The notes: generated from the letters alone by a model not told the origin. DNA of 64,000 bases from Phytophthora quininea (GCA_011947345.1 JAAVTG010000579.1:1-64000), one strand, 5' to 3'. Counted from the stretch's first letter, positions 33,438 to 44,414 are shown. Program-made: numbers and translations.

Positions 33438-34140
33438 GACATCGGCGTCGACTCCATCAGGAGCCCCTGCTCGACCGCGCGTGGGAGACCACGCTCAACC
33501 ACATCTTCTTGTTCATCGTCAACGGAGAGCCGCTGCTCGTCCGGGCGTGGGAATCCCTCTTCGATCACGGTGTTGTCTGCTGCCGAGAGCCGCTGCTCGT
33601 CGGGACGTGGGAACCCATGCTCGACCACGGCAGACACGTCTTGAGGCACCTGCTCAAGACCGGCGCAGGATGCGTGCTCGCACGCCGCACACGAAGGGTC
33701 ATCACTCACTTCAGGTGCAGCATGGGTCATGGAGTCGGAGTCCATGACTGCAACATGCGGCCATCGGTCCGGCGTTCCGCGCAAGAACGCCAGTACTGCA
33801 TTCACGTCGATGTCACGAGGGCGGACCGTACCAGTCAGCCAGTTAATCTCAGGCTGGTGCCGCGCGAGCCATGGGATGCCGAAGACGCAGTCAAACGAGC
33901 CACTCAGCTCGATCACTATGAACTCTTCGGAGCTTCGGAATCCGTCAAACTCGTACGTGAAGGTCGTAGAGCGCCGCGGCGCACGCCGTGGCTTGCCATC
34001 AGCGTATTTCACAATCATCTCCCCGGACCTTCGCGAAGGCTCAGGTCCGCCGGTAACACCGACAAACTCTCGGCGCGGACGAAGTTGTTTGTCGCCCCCG
34101 AATCGAGCGAGCGCGAATTGGACGCTTCGCACCATCGACG
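33438..34140 (-). CDS. Gypsy protease region
   Basis: The aspartic protease motif LLDSGATNNFVRA is encoded around 34093-34105 and is followed, in a neighbouring frame, by FVGVTGG, MIVKYADGK, FIVIELSGSFDCVFGIPWLA and the ARHQPEINW motif typical of Gypsy proteases. The later part (33422-33750) contains three imperfect repeats of a short VVE-GFPRPDEQRLS unit, which may be a linker. At least one frame change separates it from gag. Confidence 0.75.
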
Positions 34141-35297
34141 TGGAGACTGAGTATGATCAGTCTTGGGTCGCCGCCCGAGGTGGTGGCAAATAAGTGTGCG
34201 TGGAGCACAGGAGGGCTAGGAGGGGCTCCGCCACCAGAGAGCGTTCCATCCTTCTCAGACCAGTAGGGCGCCCCGCACCTACTGGTTGTCGCCGTTTTTG
34301 GCTCGGCGACAAGACCATCAACGGCTTCGGCGACGACGTGCGCCAAGACCGGAGCGGGAGCGCGGCACACAGCGGCGCGATGTCCGAGTTTGCGACAGCG
34401 GAAGCACCGCATGTGACGAGGGCTTCGACCGGGGCCCGCCAGAGGCGGTCTGTCAGACGACATTGGCGCCGGACTGGATCGCCGGCGCCCGTGGTAATCC
34501 TGGATGGCGTCAAGATCCATAGGCTCGGGCTCCGCGGAGGGGGCGAGCAAGGGAGAACGCCTCAGAAGCGGAAACGCTATAATCTTCCCGAAGTGCCGTC
34601 TCGAAGGCCTCTTCCAGTGACCCTGGTGTCTTCCTGGTCAGGTAGAAGCGCTGGTACCCAGCGTTCATGCCGGAGATGAAGACATGAACCTGAGTCGCCA
34701 TGTCCACTGGGTTCGTCGTGATACACGACACCAGGTGTCGTGCCCGCTGGATGTACTCGAGCATGGACATCCGTCCCTGCTTAAGTGACAGGAATGCCGA
34801 GCGTTGGACACGCTCATCTTGAGGGGCTCGAAGGCCAGGCGAAGATCATCCTTCAGCGATTGCATCGTCGAGAAGCAGGAGGTGTCGGCGACGAGCTTGC
34901 CGAGTGCCCATTCCTTGGCCTTTCCCGTCAACTTGGACAGTAAGAACCGGGTACGAGCGAACTCGGTAGATAACTGCCGAGCTTCGATCGCGATGTCGAT
35001 CTCACAGAACCAGCGATTCAGCTGGAGGCGAGCGTCGCCCTCACCGCTGTAGCTGGATACATCGAGCTTCACGATGTCGGTCTCGTTCTTGGTCGGCGAG
35101 TTCACGCGCCATGAACTCATGAGCAGCCAGGCGTTGATTAGATTCCGTTCCGGCAGTCAGCAAGGTCTTGATGACTCCTTCTCCGGACACCGCGGCAAGG
35201 CGGTGTAGCGCCTCCCACTCAAACACAGATAAGTGGGGAAGTTGGCATGCTCGAGGGCAGCACCAGCCCCTTCGTTGAAATTGGAAGCGTCGTTCAT
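34041..35297 (-). CDS. Gypsy gag with CCHC zinc knuckle, frameshifted
   Basis: The likely start at 35297 (MNDASNFNEG) lies 34 nt inside the 5' LTR. Next come the capsid-like helices (LNRWFCEIDIAIEARQ, FARTRFLLSKLTGKAKEWAL, MQSLKDDLRLAFEP, VDMATQVHVFISGMN) and CFRCRKLGHRAAVC, a CX2CX4HX4C nucleic-acid-binding knuckle. The frame changes near 35235-35238 (a G run on the plus strand), near 35110 and near 34780. Gag forms the particle shell that packages element RNA. Confidence 0.8.
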
Positions 35298-35310
35298 GGT
35301 CGTGTGGGCG

Positions 35311-35328
35311 GACTACAAAGTGCTACCA
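35311..35328 (-). promoter_or_regulatory. Candidate tRNA primer-binding site of the Gypsy element
   Basis: Two bases after the 5' LTR the minus strand reads TGGTAGCACTTTGTAGTC. The TGG start complements a tRNA 3' CCA end, as expected for a minus-strand primer site. The tRNA species is not identified. Confidence 0.55.
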
Positions 35329-35330
35329 GT

Positions 35331-35483
35331 TGAAACGGGGCGGTGCTCCTTGTTTGTAGTAAATGAAACTCTGACTAGTATTTAGTTGAGCGGCGCCGGA
35401 AGGCGCCGCTGGACCAATAATTCTGAACTCTATCCTATTGGTCGCCGTGCACCACGGCGACCGTGTGACGGACTCCCGTCACA
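35331..35483 (-). repeat. Gypsy 5' LTR
   Basis: 153 bp, with TG...CA ends on the coding strand apart from the 35333 variant. It is followed by the duplicated target ATATC at 35484-35488. Confidence 0.95.
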
Positions 35484-35930
35484 ATATCCGTCTCGATGTC
35501 AGATATAGAATGAAGCAAAAGCGCTCCCTCTCCGTGGGGGTGCTTCTTGATCGGTCTGTGCACCACTAAAAACCATTCATCTTCTGGAAGCGACAGCGAC
35601 CGGACTGCTATGGCTATGGCATTGGACGAACTGTAGGATCTCGTCGACGTCTCGAATTAACAGCACTGACAAAGCACGGCGCGACGGGAAGCTGCAGCAG
35701 TTGGCAACCCTCGACGCCAAGCTGAAGAGGAAGAGCAGCATGACCAACGCGCACTGGGGCTCTGGCGGCTAAGACACGCTGAATCCGCCAAGCCAAAGCC
35801 GCTGGTCGATGACTCGAGCACCACCTCATAATCCAGTGTCGAAAAGCTCGAGCTGCTCACTCCAAGGCAAAGAGTCGCAAGCAAATACACCGCGGAATGA
35901 CAAAAGCTAATAGAGGACGCAAGAAATCTT
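35484..35930 (-). pseudogene. 5' part of the membrane-protein-like gene interrupted by the Gypsy element
   Basis: Reading towards the insertion, the minus strand gives CALVMLLFLFSLASRVANC, ALSVLLIRDVDEILQF, SLPEDEWFLVVHRPIKKHPH and GEGALLLHSISDIETDI, and after excision of the element continues as IESKVLLQDRGEDD in the same frame. The frame changes once or twice upstream of 35650. The family is unknown; the hydrophobic stretch suggests a membrane protein. See 27840-28760. Confidence 0.4.
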
Positions 35931-36431
35931 ATCATTCCTGGGAGTCATGATAAAAGCTATACAGCGATTAGCCAAATCATTTGACCAATAATGCGTTGCT
36001 AAATTCAGTTTAAACTGAATCAGAACTGGTTACCAACTGGATGGACCCGGTACTTTGGAAGCGGATTCAATTCGATTCAAATTCGAATAAAAACCAGATT
36101 ATATTCGAATAGGCCAAGTTTTTATATTCTCTATTACTAACACGACAGTTATTCTGTTTCTTGTCAGCCTTGCCACGCGAAAGGACTGTTTCTGCACCAG
36201 CGCAAAATTATAGTACCGCCATTTTCTTGCGCGCCTTTTATGATGTTTTGTGTAAACAGTAGTGGACCATCTTTCTGTTTGGACGCCAATGGCTGTTACA
36301 GTAATACTGTCAAAAATACTGCCGATCCTTGTTTTTGGATATTAACACACTACATCATTTTAGGATTTTGTTTCTCACTTGGTCGACGAGCGTTGCCATC
36401 TCTAGCCAATATCCAGCGCCGAGCCATCCAG
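35931..36431. other. AT-rich spacer
   Basis: No gene-like frame. It contains several attcgaat/ttcaattcg words around 36060-36110 but no clear repeat unit. The rest of the DIRS-like recombinase would be expected here on the minus strand and is not recognisable. Confidence 0.4.
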
Positions 36432-37854
36432 CTACTGACTGCAAAACTTTTCACTTGAGCCCGAGAAAGAACAAACATCTAACAAACAACACAGCTGCTG
36501 GAAATGTATTTTTCCGGAATATTTGGAAAAGAGTACCAAATTTCGTTTGTGAAACCAGATGACTGACATGAGCTTTGTCGGGTTTGTAGTGTAGTGATTC
36601 CCGCGTTTTGCCGAATTCCAACCAAGCCTCCACAAGTAAATAACGAAATATCCCAGCTTATTCCCACTCAATGTCCCTTTGCTACGTAGCCACGGCGACC
36701 ATCCCATTAACCTGGAGAATCGTGACCACTGTGTCCATGTGGCATTGTACTTAGCTTTGGTAGTGCCTGCCAGGGCTTCTTCACGCAGTATGACTCCCAT
36801 ACGTTGGAGAGATTGTCGAAGGGTGACTAAACTTGTACCTGTTTCCAAGACGCCGATAAGGTAGTCCACGTTTTCCAAAGTGCATCCGTATTAGTCCATG
36901 CCCGTGATCACACGTCGGCCATCGTGTTCACTTCTCCCGCTGAAAATACTAAAGTGATACTGGAGTTCGACAAGCGACAGCACCCTGTTCAGCAGTTATG
37001 CAGTAGGATTTCGACTTTGGCGCACATTAGACCAAGAGACTGCACATTTGTTGCCGACATGAAAATGGATGTGCGTTGGTCCATCATACCCGCAGGTTGC
37101 CAATAAGGACCCCACAGTAACGCCGCCAGTACTGCGCTTCTCAATTCTCGTGTATTGGTGGAGTATTCGGTAGAGTTTGCACGAATCGCCTCCTTTTCCT
37201 TGCCACGAACTGCAAGCGTAAATATTCTTTCCTGGCGATATTGAGGGCCCACAGGCCAGTGTCGGATGCGTACATGTACACACGTGCCGCTGGGTCAAAA
37301 CGACTGGCGAACTGCGCCACTGGAATGCCATTAAACCAAGACTTGTAGATAATAACTGCACGAAACCATTTCACGTCGTCCAGCACCTCTGTAGTGAGAT
37401 GATATCGGCCGAATGAATGCATTTTTGTGCATGCAGTATGCAAACGCTGATAGAACGCCCGAGCAGCAGGGAAACAGACAGCAACGAGTTGAAATACGCC
37501 AAGGACTTGGTTCAGCTCAGTCTTCAGCGCGCGACGTGAAGATATCAGCGATTCCAACTGTGATTGAGCTTTGGTCATTTTATCATCAGGAATTAGGACC
37601 GTGCAAGCCCATGTATCCCAATTCAGACCCGGCGCCTTGTATTGTGTACTTCACTTTGTAGATTTGTCTTCGTTTTCTTCATCTGGACCGAGAACAGAAA
37701 GCATAGCTCGGCGTAGTGCAAAGTTGGTTTTACCGAAGTGAGTCCCTGTCAACCCCGACACAAGTGTGATTGTTGCACCAAACGTTACCCCTAAGTTTCG
37801 ATTGTCTAGTGGTGAGGCCCCAACAGGCCTTGAGTCCTCGTAAATATATTAATA
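36432..37854 (-). pseudogene. DIRS-like element, distal part: RT end, RNase H, tyrosine recombinase N-terminus
   Basis: From the Copia insertion point the minus strand reads YIYEDSRPVGASPLDNRN, NFALRRAMLSVLGPDEENED, then LGVFQLVAVCFPAARAFYQR and RFDPAARVYMYASDTGLWAL (the RT thumb and RNase H of DIRS elements), HIHFHVGNKCAVSWSNVRQS (end of RNase H), and from 36878 the recombinase core-binding region (TKAKYNATWTQWSRFSRLMG, LGYFVIYLWRLGWNSAKRGN). The RT-RH-YR order is diagnostic of DIRS retrotransposons. Many frame breaks occur and the catalytic recombinase part is missing. Confidence 0.75.
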
Positions 37855-37859
37855 GATCC

Positions 37860-38117
37860 TGTTGAGGTTGAGGCTCGTCATGCCCACTTGAAGTTTGTAT
37901 TGATTAACACCGATCTTATCCTATACAAACCGAAGTGTTTGTCAATCTCCATGTGACTCAATGACTGCAGCATTTAACGGTTGGCAGTCACTGCAATTGT
38001 TGTAACACGTGTCCTGCTCCCAAAGCAGTCCATTTAATGCATAATATCACTTCTTCTTTTACCTTCTTCTACTCAAGCTCTACTCTTCAAGTCCCCTAAG
38101 CAGTACACCCCGCAATA
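37860..38117 (+). repeat. Copia 5' LTR
   Basis: 258 bp, from TGTTGAGGTTGAGG to CCCCGCAATA. Compared with the 3' LTR it has T for C in gaagtgtttg, A for G in cagtaca, and one extra C. Confidence 0.9.
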
Positions 38118-38121
38118 GCTC

Positions 38122-39880
38122 ATGAGCCCCAGCCAAGCCTCAAGCGACGACTTCCCCGACTTACCGGGTCGGGAAACTTCGACGTATGGAAGGCCCGAGT
38201 GACCGCTTCGCTCGATGGCAAGCATCTCCTCGGTTTCGTCACGAAAAGGGACTACAACGGGGTGAGCGACGATGAAGAAGACGACGACTCTGGGGATGGC
38301 AGCGAGATATCCGACGTCGAAGACACCTCCAAGGCTTCCACGTTAGCTACCGATGGCTCGGATGCTGTCGACTATGAGTCCAGCTCTGATGGCGGCCAGC
38401 TGGACAGCGATGAAGAGGGTACCACCAAGAACAAGGTTTCTCCCAACCCACCCTCCCCGATCCGCTCGTTCGCGCAGCGCAAGTCTCACCGACATGTTGA
38501 AAAGGACACGCCCGTGCCACCATCATCTCGGCGTCTACGTCGAATGGAAGCGCAAACCAAGGCTTTCTTGATGAAGACGATGGACGACACGCACATTCGT
38601 CTGGTCAAGAACCTTACCACGGCTTATGGTATCTTTCAAGCTATTTGCACGAAGTATGAGGGAGCCAAATTCCACGGCGACCCGTATTTCATCCAGCACT
38701 TTCTCATGGAGACCAAGTACGAGGAAGGCAGCGACGTCAACAAGTTCTTCCTCGTTCTGGAAGATGCGATGCGAGCCGCGTCCAAGGCGACCGAATCGGT
38801 CCTAACTGATGGACAGAAGTCACTGTACCTGTTCCACTCGATGCCAGCGTCCTGGAAAGACGATCTGCGCATTTGGAAAGGTAATCGGAAGTACATCCCG
38901 TATGATGAACTCAAGATGAGCATCGAGAACAAGGTTCGCAAGATGGAAGCGCAGACGCGTTATACGCTAGCGAAAGGCACTCCAGAAAGCCACTCCACCA
39001 AGAATGAGCGTGCTCTCATCGCCCCAACGGAGGTCGCGACACGCACCGTCACGTATGACAATGTGTGCAGCTACTGCCAACGGCCCCACCACACCATTCG
39101 ACAGTGTCGCGGTCTTCAAAAGGACCTACGCGACGGTACCGTCAAGGCCGGAACAGTATTGCCCGCGAACTTTGAGTTCCGCGGCGGTAATTCCCACCGG
39201 CCCCACCCTTATGACCGCGCCAGCAGCAACACTGGTCGTGGTCGTGACTCGTGGCAAAAAGGCGATCGTCGTCATGGGTGCCACAACGGCGGTCGTGGTG
39301 GCAATTTCCGCGGCAACAAAAACAAGGGCAAGCACCAATCTCGGCTCGAGGAAGGCGGGTACGATCAACGCCGCCGTGAAGAAGCCAAAATCGCTGTTGC
39401 GACTGTGATCAAGCCTTTGCCGCCTGCTTTCAGCCTTACAGCTCAAGCGTCTTCGACTTTTGACGGCAACTGGACGGTCGACTCGGGCTGTACCAGCCAC
39501 GTCACGCAGCATGCTGAGTGGTTCACCTCAAAGACGCCAGCGAGCGGCTCCATCACCGTTGGCGGCAAGTCTGAGATCCCGATCGAGGGAACTGGTGATG
39601 TCATGCTGCACGTCACCGACTCCAAGGGAGGTCAGCGCAAGCTCAAGTTGTGCGACGTGCTGTATGCCCCTCAGCTGCAGTACAACTTCCTCTCAGTTCT
39701 CGCGGCTGTGGAGCACGACTTTCGCTTCACGTTTCAGCGCACTGCGTGCACGGTGCAAACGGACCAGCGTTTCAATCTCAAGGCGAGGAAGTTTGCCAGT
39801 GCTAAGCTGTACCAGTTTACAGCTTCACCGGTTCAGCAGCAGGAAGCCCATGTGGCCACCTCAGGTAAGCCCACTGCAAT
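38122..39880 (+). CDS. Copia gag and protease
   Basis: The first ATG (38122, MSPSQASSDDFPD) lies four bases after the LTR. One T missing at 38161-38162 separates it from GNFDVWKARVTASLDGKHLL in the long frame. Gag has an acidic insert (DDEEDDDSGDGSEIS) and the usual helices (DTHIRLVKNLTTAYGIFQAI, LVLEDAMRAA), a CX2CX4HX4C-like knuckle (CSYCQRPHHTIRQC) and a Gly/Arg/Asn-rich region. Protease is WTVDSGCTSHVT with the catalytic Asp codon at 39480-39482, then LCDVLYAPQLQYNFLSV. Confidence 0.9.
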
Positions 39881-41271
39881 CATGCTTCTGCACAAACGAC
39901 TTGGTCATCCTAACATTCGTGTCTTACAGGCGCTGACTAAGGATCAGGCCCTTGAAGGACTCGACGAGAATACCGTAGTTCCTAAAGACAACTTCTTTGC
40001 TCAGCCTGTACTTATGCGAAGTCACACCGCGCTGCATTTCCCTCTAATATACAGGTTGAACGTGCTACAATGCCCTTACAAAAGTTCACAGCGATATCTG
40101 TGGGCCTCTTCCCGTTTCTAGTGTTAGCGGCTGCCGCTACTTTGTTGTCTTTATTGACGACTTCACGCGCTACATGTTCACGTACGCCATCAAGACACGG
40201 ACTGAACTCTACTCCTGCTACGAAAACTTTCGGATGCAAGCATTGAACATCTTTCGCTCCGATGTTCACACTCTTGAGTATCCTGGGTCAACCTCTGACT
40301 TGGATGTCCAGGTACTTCAAGCTGATAACTCCAAGGAGTACGAGAAGCTCGGCCGTATTATCTTTAAGCGGTACGGAACACACGCGCAGTTTACAAACGC
40401 ATATACACCACAACAAAACGGTGTTGCTGAGCGCCGCATGCGCACTATCATGGAACGGGTCCGTGCCTTACTACTCGATGCTAAGCTCCCCAAGACACTA
40501 TGGGCAGAATGTGTCACGCATGTTACGACGCTCCTCAACATGACACCTAGCGACAACACTTACAAGCGCACTCCGTTTGAGCTCTGGCACAACCGTAAAC
40601 CTAGCATCCAATACCTCAAAGTGTTTGGGTGTGCGGCGTACGCTCACATCAATGACATCTATCGAGACAAACTTGATGCACGCGCTAAACTTTGTAATTA
40701 TCTAGGCATTCCCGCACACAAGAAAGGTTACCGCCTTATGGACGTTCATTCCCATGCAATTGTCTACAGTCGCGATGTTGTCTTCCGTGAAAACAACTTC
40801 CCGGCACTTGCAACCGCCGACGACACTCCAGATCCGTTACCGTTACCGGAACAACTTACTGTACCTGATGAAACAGTCACTTCTCCCAATGATGAACAGG
40901 ATGAATCTGCGACGAGTCAATTACCGCAGGTCGGACCAAGCAATACGACTGTTCCACCATCCGCGGTGGATTCAGTAACGTCCATTCCGCTCCCATCTCT
41001 AAGTGAAGCACTTGAGCGTGGTGTTGTTACATATTCTTTCGTAACGGAGACGCCTTCAACGACTTCCGCCAGCCCTGCAAAACGCCCTCGCTATGAGGAA
41101 GCAATCAAACTCACAGAGCTTACATCACAAGAGGATACTCGTGAAGTCGAGGAGCGCCAAACTCTAGTCCTCAGCCTACTGGCTATTCGCTATGTGCCCG
41201 AACCCAAAACGTATAAAGGAGCTATGAAATCAGCCTATGCCCGACAATGGCGAGTTGCTACCGAGGCGTAG
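39881..41271 (+). CDS. Copia integrase, frameshifted
   Basis: It starts with the GAG-pre-integrase motif LLHKRLGHPNIRVLQALT, then changes frame between 39990 and 40080. The core is KVHSDICGPLPV (first Asp), FVVFIDDFTRYMF, VLQADNSKEY (second Asp), PQQNGVAERRMRTIMERVR (Glu) and LLNMTPSDNTYKRTPFELWH. A Pro/Ser/Thr-rich linker leads to RPRYEEAIKL. The frame ends at TAG 41269-41271 where the family has Glu (EA-x-YASL), so a single base change may have made the stop. Integrase inserts the cDNA. Confidence 0.88.
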
Positions 41272-42821
41272 TACGCGTCTTTTATCAAAATGAGACGTGG
41301 GTTCTGGTTCCACCGCCCAAAGGCCGCCGTGTACTACAGAACCGATGGGTCTTCGTTGTGAAATACACGGGCACTGGTGACATTGATAGATTTAAGGCAC
41401 GTCTGGTTATCAAAGGGTTCCTCCAGCAGTACGGCATCGACTACAATGAGATCTTCTCTCCTGTGATTAGGATGGAGGTACTCCGCCTCCTCCTTACCAT
41501 AGCAGCACTGCTTGACTATGAAGTCCACCAAATGGATGTCAAGACGGCTTTCCTAAATGGCTTTCTGGTGGAAGAAATTTACATGAATCAACCGGAAGGG
41601 TTTGCGGCTCCAGGCCAAGAACACCTCGTATGCAAACTGCTGAAGAGCCTTTACGGACTCAAACAAGCACCTCGAATTTGGTATCAGACACTGTCTACCT
41701 TTCTTGAGAGCCTCGGTTTTCCCAAACTGATTAAGGATCGCTGTGTCTTTATGGCCAATATCGATGGTGACGTCTGCTACATCGCTGTCTACGTGGACGA
41801 TCTGCTTATCATTGCACCCACTGTCAGCCTCGTATGTCGTGTTAAATCGGCCCTGAACAAGAGATTCTCCATGACAGATTTAGGAGAAGTGAAGTACATT
41901 CTCGGCTGGTCCATTGAACGGAACCGTAAAGCCCGAACAATATTTATCCACCAGCAAAAATATGCTACAAATGTCCTCGATAAGTTCAAACACTTGATCT
42001 CGTATCCGACTGCGACGCCATCAGACCGCAGTACTAAGCTGACTAAAGCAATGGAGCCTCAGACTGATGAAGAGAGGGAGGCTATGAAAGACATTCCATA
42101 CCGAGAAGTTGTAGGCAGTTTAATGTACCTCATGGTTGGCACTCGCCCCGATCTAGCGTTTTACATGCGCGAGGTAAGCCAATTCTTAGCAAACCCTGGC
42201 AGAGAACACTGGACAGCAGTCGTAAGAGGTCTCAAGTACCTATCCGGCTCAACGGGTCAAGGTTTGCTACTTGGTGGGACGAACGCAATAAATGAAAGCA
42301 ACTTAGCTGACCATCTGACAGCCTACACCGACTCGGACTATGCCAATTGCCCCGACACTAGAAGGTCGGTCGGTGGATATGTCACTATGATCGGCGAAAG
42401 CCCGATCTCATGGCTTTCGAGAAAGCACCACACAGTTGTGCTCTCGACGACAGAAGCAGAATACATCGCATTGTGTCATTGTATGCAAGAGGCCATCTTC
42501 CTCAAGTTGCTATTGAAAGAACTTGGATTTATGACAACAAGAGCCACAGTTATTATGGAGGACAACCAAAGCTGTATAAAAATTTCCAACAATCCCGAAC
42601 TACACGGACGTTCAAAACACATTGATATCCGTTACCATTTCGTTCAAGAGAAGGTAGAACGACACGAATTTAGCGTTGTTTACTGCAATACCAAGTCAAT
42701 GGTAGCAGATATTTTCACTAAGTCTCTTGACAAACATCAATTTCGAAACTTGAGACGGAAACTAGGAATGCAATCTCTCGATAGACTAGCAGCAGACGCA
42801 ATTACTGCAACAAACAATTAA
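41272..42821 (+). CDS. Copia reverse transcriptase and RNase H
   Basis: After an A-run break at 41287-41290 the frame is open for over 500 codons: NETWVLVPPPKGRRVLQNRW, HQMDVKTAFLNGFLVEEIYM, NQPEGFA, LKSLYGLKQAPRIWYQTL, CYIAVYVDDLLIIAPT (catalytic YVDD at 41790-41801). RNase H follows with YTDSDYANCPDTRRSVGGYV, SRKHHTVVLSTTEAEYIALC, EDNQSCIKISNNPELHGRSK, HIDIRYHFVQEKV and the Copia end VADIFTKSLDKHQF. The stop is at 42819-42821. Confidence 0.95.
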
Positions 42822-43016
42822 TGAAGTAATAGACCCACCTTTTCACAGACTAATGAGTCACAGGAATGCATGAGGTTTCCCTTTGAAAAGGTTTACTCAT
42901 TGCATCCTATAGGTTTTACCCTCATAGAGGTTTTCCTGGCACACAGCCGCCGAATAAGCAACAAATAGTAAAGTGAAAATGAGTGACAAAGTCAAAGAAG
43001 CAAATATATTACTTGC

Positions 43017-43820
43017 TTAGTTCTTAATGACGACCTTGCGCACGAAGATGACCGCGTCAATCCATTCACCATAGCGCCCCACGCTGCACTTGACATCGCC
43101 ATCATGGACGGTGAACTTTCGTCCGTCGACCTGGAGCACGAACGTGTGCCCAATGCCAATGGTGTTGCTGGCGCCCACCACGTAGACGCCGTTCTCGAGT
43201 CCGAGCTTCTTGAATGCGGCGACGCCACGATACCCAGAGCGCTGAAAGTTGTACTGGAAGCCGGGCACCGACAACGCCGATCCAGCCTTGCGTAATTGGT
43301 TCAGGAACGCACGGACGGCGTTCCACTTTAGCCCAGTAGAGATATCCACGCCGCGGGCTGCAGCTCCTTGCTGGAAGCGCTCCACTTCTTCCGATGGCAC
43401 AGCGGACGGAGAACCGAGAAGCTCCACAGCCTTGGTCAGCGCGTCGAAGACGCATGTGCCGCTTGGGTTGGCGCCCAGCACAGTCTCGTGGTTCTTGCGA
43501 GCCCAGACGAGGAAGTCTCCTGGACGCCCTGCATCCACCCACTCGTCAACGATGTCGAGCACGTCGCCAAACCCGTCCTCACGCAGCCTGGTACCCGGCT
43601 CGTCAGTCACGGGACGCACGCCATCGACCTTGGTCCTCCACACTACTGTGTACTTCGCGTTGGGGCCGGATCCCACGCGATCGCAGATGTACGCGACGGC
43701 CCACTTCCTTGACATCGCTCTTGCCTGGCGCTGCTCAATGTAGCCCACACGCACGGCCAGCTGCTTCTTGGGGGCCTTGCCACCATTAGACTTCTTCGCT
43801 GTCTGCTTCGTACGAACCAT
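43017..43820 (-). CDS. Histone H3-tail mimic fused to chromo-like and peptidase-like domains, antisense in Copia
   Basis: An intact 267-codon ORF between pol and the 3' LTR, on the strand opposite to pol. After Met the protein begins VRTKQTAKKSNGGKAPKKQL. Counted as in mature histone H3, 17 of the first 21 residues match, with R2, K4, K9, S10, K14 and K18 kept and changes at 1, 8, 11 and 17; similarity stops after A21. Residues 36-100 (WAVAYICDRVGSG, KYTVVWR, TDEPGTRL, DIVDEWVDA) look chromodomain-like. Residues 110-260 suggest a papain-like fold: GANPSGTCVFDALTKAV (Cys123), GIGHTFVLQVDGRKF (His225), VHDGD (Asp240 or 242), ending in AVIFVRKVVIKN. It has no histone fold. The start at 43820 is set by the H3 match; the frame is open upstream through a repeat. 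Codons are GC-rich, unlike neighbouring pol. I know of no described function. Chromatin-machinery decoy or H3-related protease are hypotheses. Confidence 0.85.
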   Translation of the reverse strand: MVRTKQTAKKSNGGKAPKKQLAVRVGYIEQRQARAMSRKWAVAYICDRVGSGPNAKYTVVWRTKVDGVRPVTDEPGTRLREDGFGDVLDIVDEWVDAGRPGDFLVWARKNHETVLGANPSGTCVFDALTKAVELLGSPSAVPSEEVERFQQGAAARGVDISTGLKWNAVRAFLNQLRKAGSALSVPGFQYNFQRSGYRGVAAFKKLGLENGVYVVGASNTIGIGHTFVLQVDGRKFTVHDGDVKCSVGRYGEWIDAVIFVRKVVIKN

Positions 43821-43876
43821 TTGCAGGGAGCTAACACAACTCTTAGTCAAAGGTAAGGTACACAAACGCAAGACAA

Positions 43877-43908
43877 GCAAAGAAAGCAAAGAAAGCAAAG
43901 AAAGCAAA
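43877..43908. repeat. 9-bp tandem repeat upstream of the H3-tail ORF
   Basis: Three and a half units of gcaaagaaa lie about 60 bp upstream of the H3-tail ORF start. On that gene's strand this is a pyrimidine-rich CTTTGCTTT tract, which may be part of a promoter or 5' leader. Confidence 0.7.
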
Positions 43909-44414
43909 CACAGTGTATTACTGAATTCACTCTACTCTGTTGCTGGCAAAAGACCGAATATGCAGTGCCTCGCAAGCGCCCAGTTCGGATACCTCCACGA
44001 GGGAAACTGCAGCTCTTGCGTCCGACGGCGGGTATCCGAGTCCGAATCTCGGCTGGATACGGACTGGGTATCGACAATCCATTTTGCACATCAAAATGAT
44101 CCGTGGGAAGTGACGAGACATGCACTGCGATCATTTATACGTACTCTGAAAATCAGTAAGTTTTTGCTAAGGGGCCTCATTTGGCAATTTGCCATGGAGC
44201 TCGCAGTTGGCCAACTGGCAAAAGTCCAGGACCAACTGGGCCGATCCCCTTCCACGAGGAGAGCCCGAATCCGGCCTCGGATCGGTCGTAGCTCTCCCAG
44301 GAGAGCCAAAAACGCCAAAAGTCCGTTTTGGCGGCCAGGTTTTGAAACTTGACTGGGGATAATTTTAGGATGGGTAGCTCCGTTTTTGGCGAATCAGCGC
44401 CTTCATCCCTGATG

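Larger units (their letters stand above)
28761..35483 (-). mobile_element. Full-length Ty3/Gypsy chromovirus-type LTR retrotransposon
   Basis: 153-bp LTRs (TG...CA) bound the element and differ at one base. The 5-bp duplication ATATC lies at 28756-28760 and 35484-35488. On the minus strand the order is 5' LTR, primer-binding site, gag with a CCHC knuckle, protease DSGA, reverse transcriptase, RNase H, integrase with HHCC-type zinc region, chromodomain, polypurine tract, 3' LTR. This is the Ty3/Gypsy order, and the C-terminal chromodomain marks a chromovirus. Frame breaks in gag, protease and integrase and a TAG in RT suggest it is inactive or imperfectly sequenced. The nearly identical LTRs imply recent insertion. 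An antisense ORF lies at 28957-29891. Confidence 0.95.

Noticed and set aside
43104..43789. Plus-strand frames across the H3-tail ORF (131-164 codons)
   Set aside because: They lack motifs and overlap the minus-strand frame that carries the H3 tail and the peptidase-like blocks.
43821..43907. Upstream extension of the H3-tail ORF (MLSLLSLLSLLVLRL...)
   Set aside because: It is only the translation of the 9-bp tandem repeat; the H3 match begins exactly at the Met at 43820.
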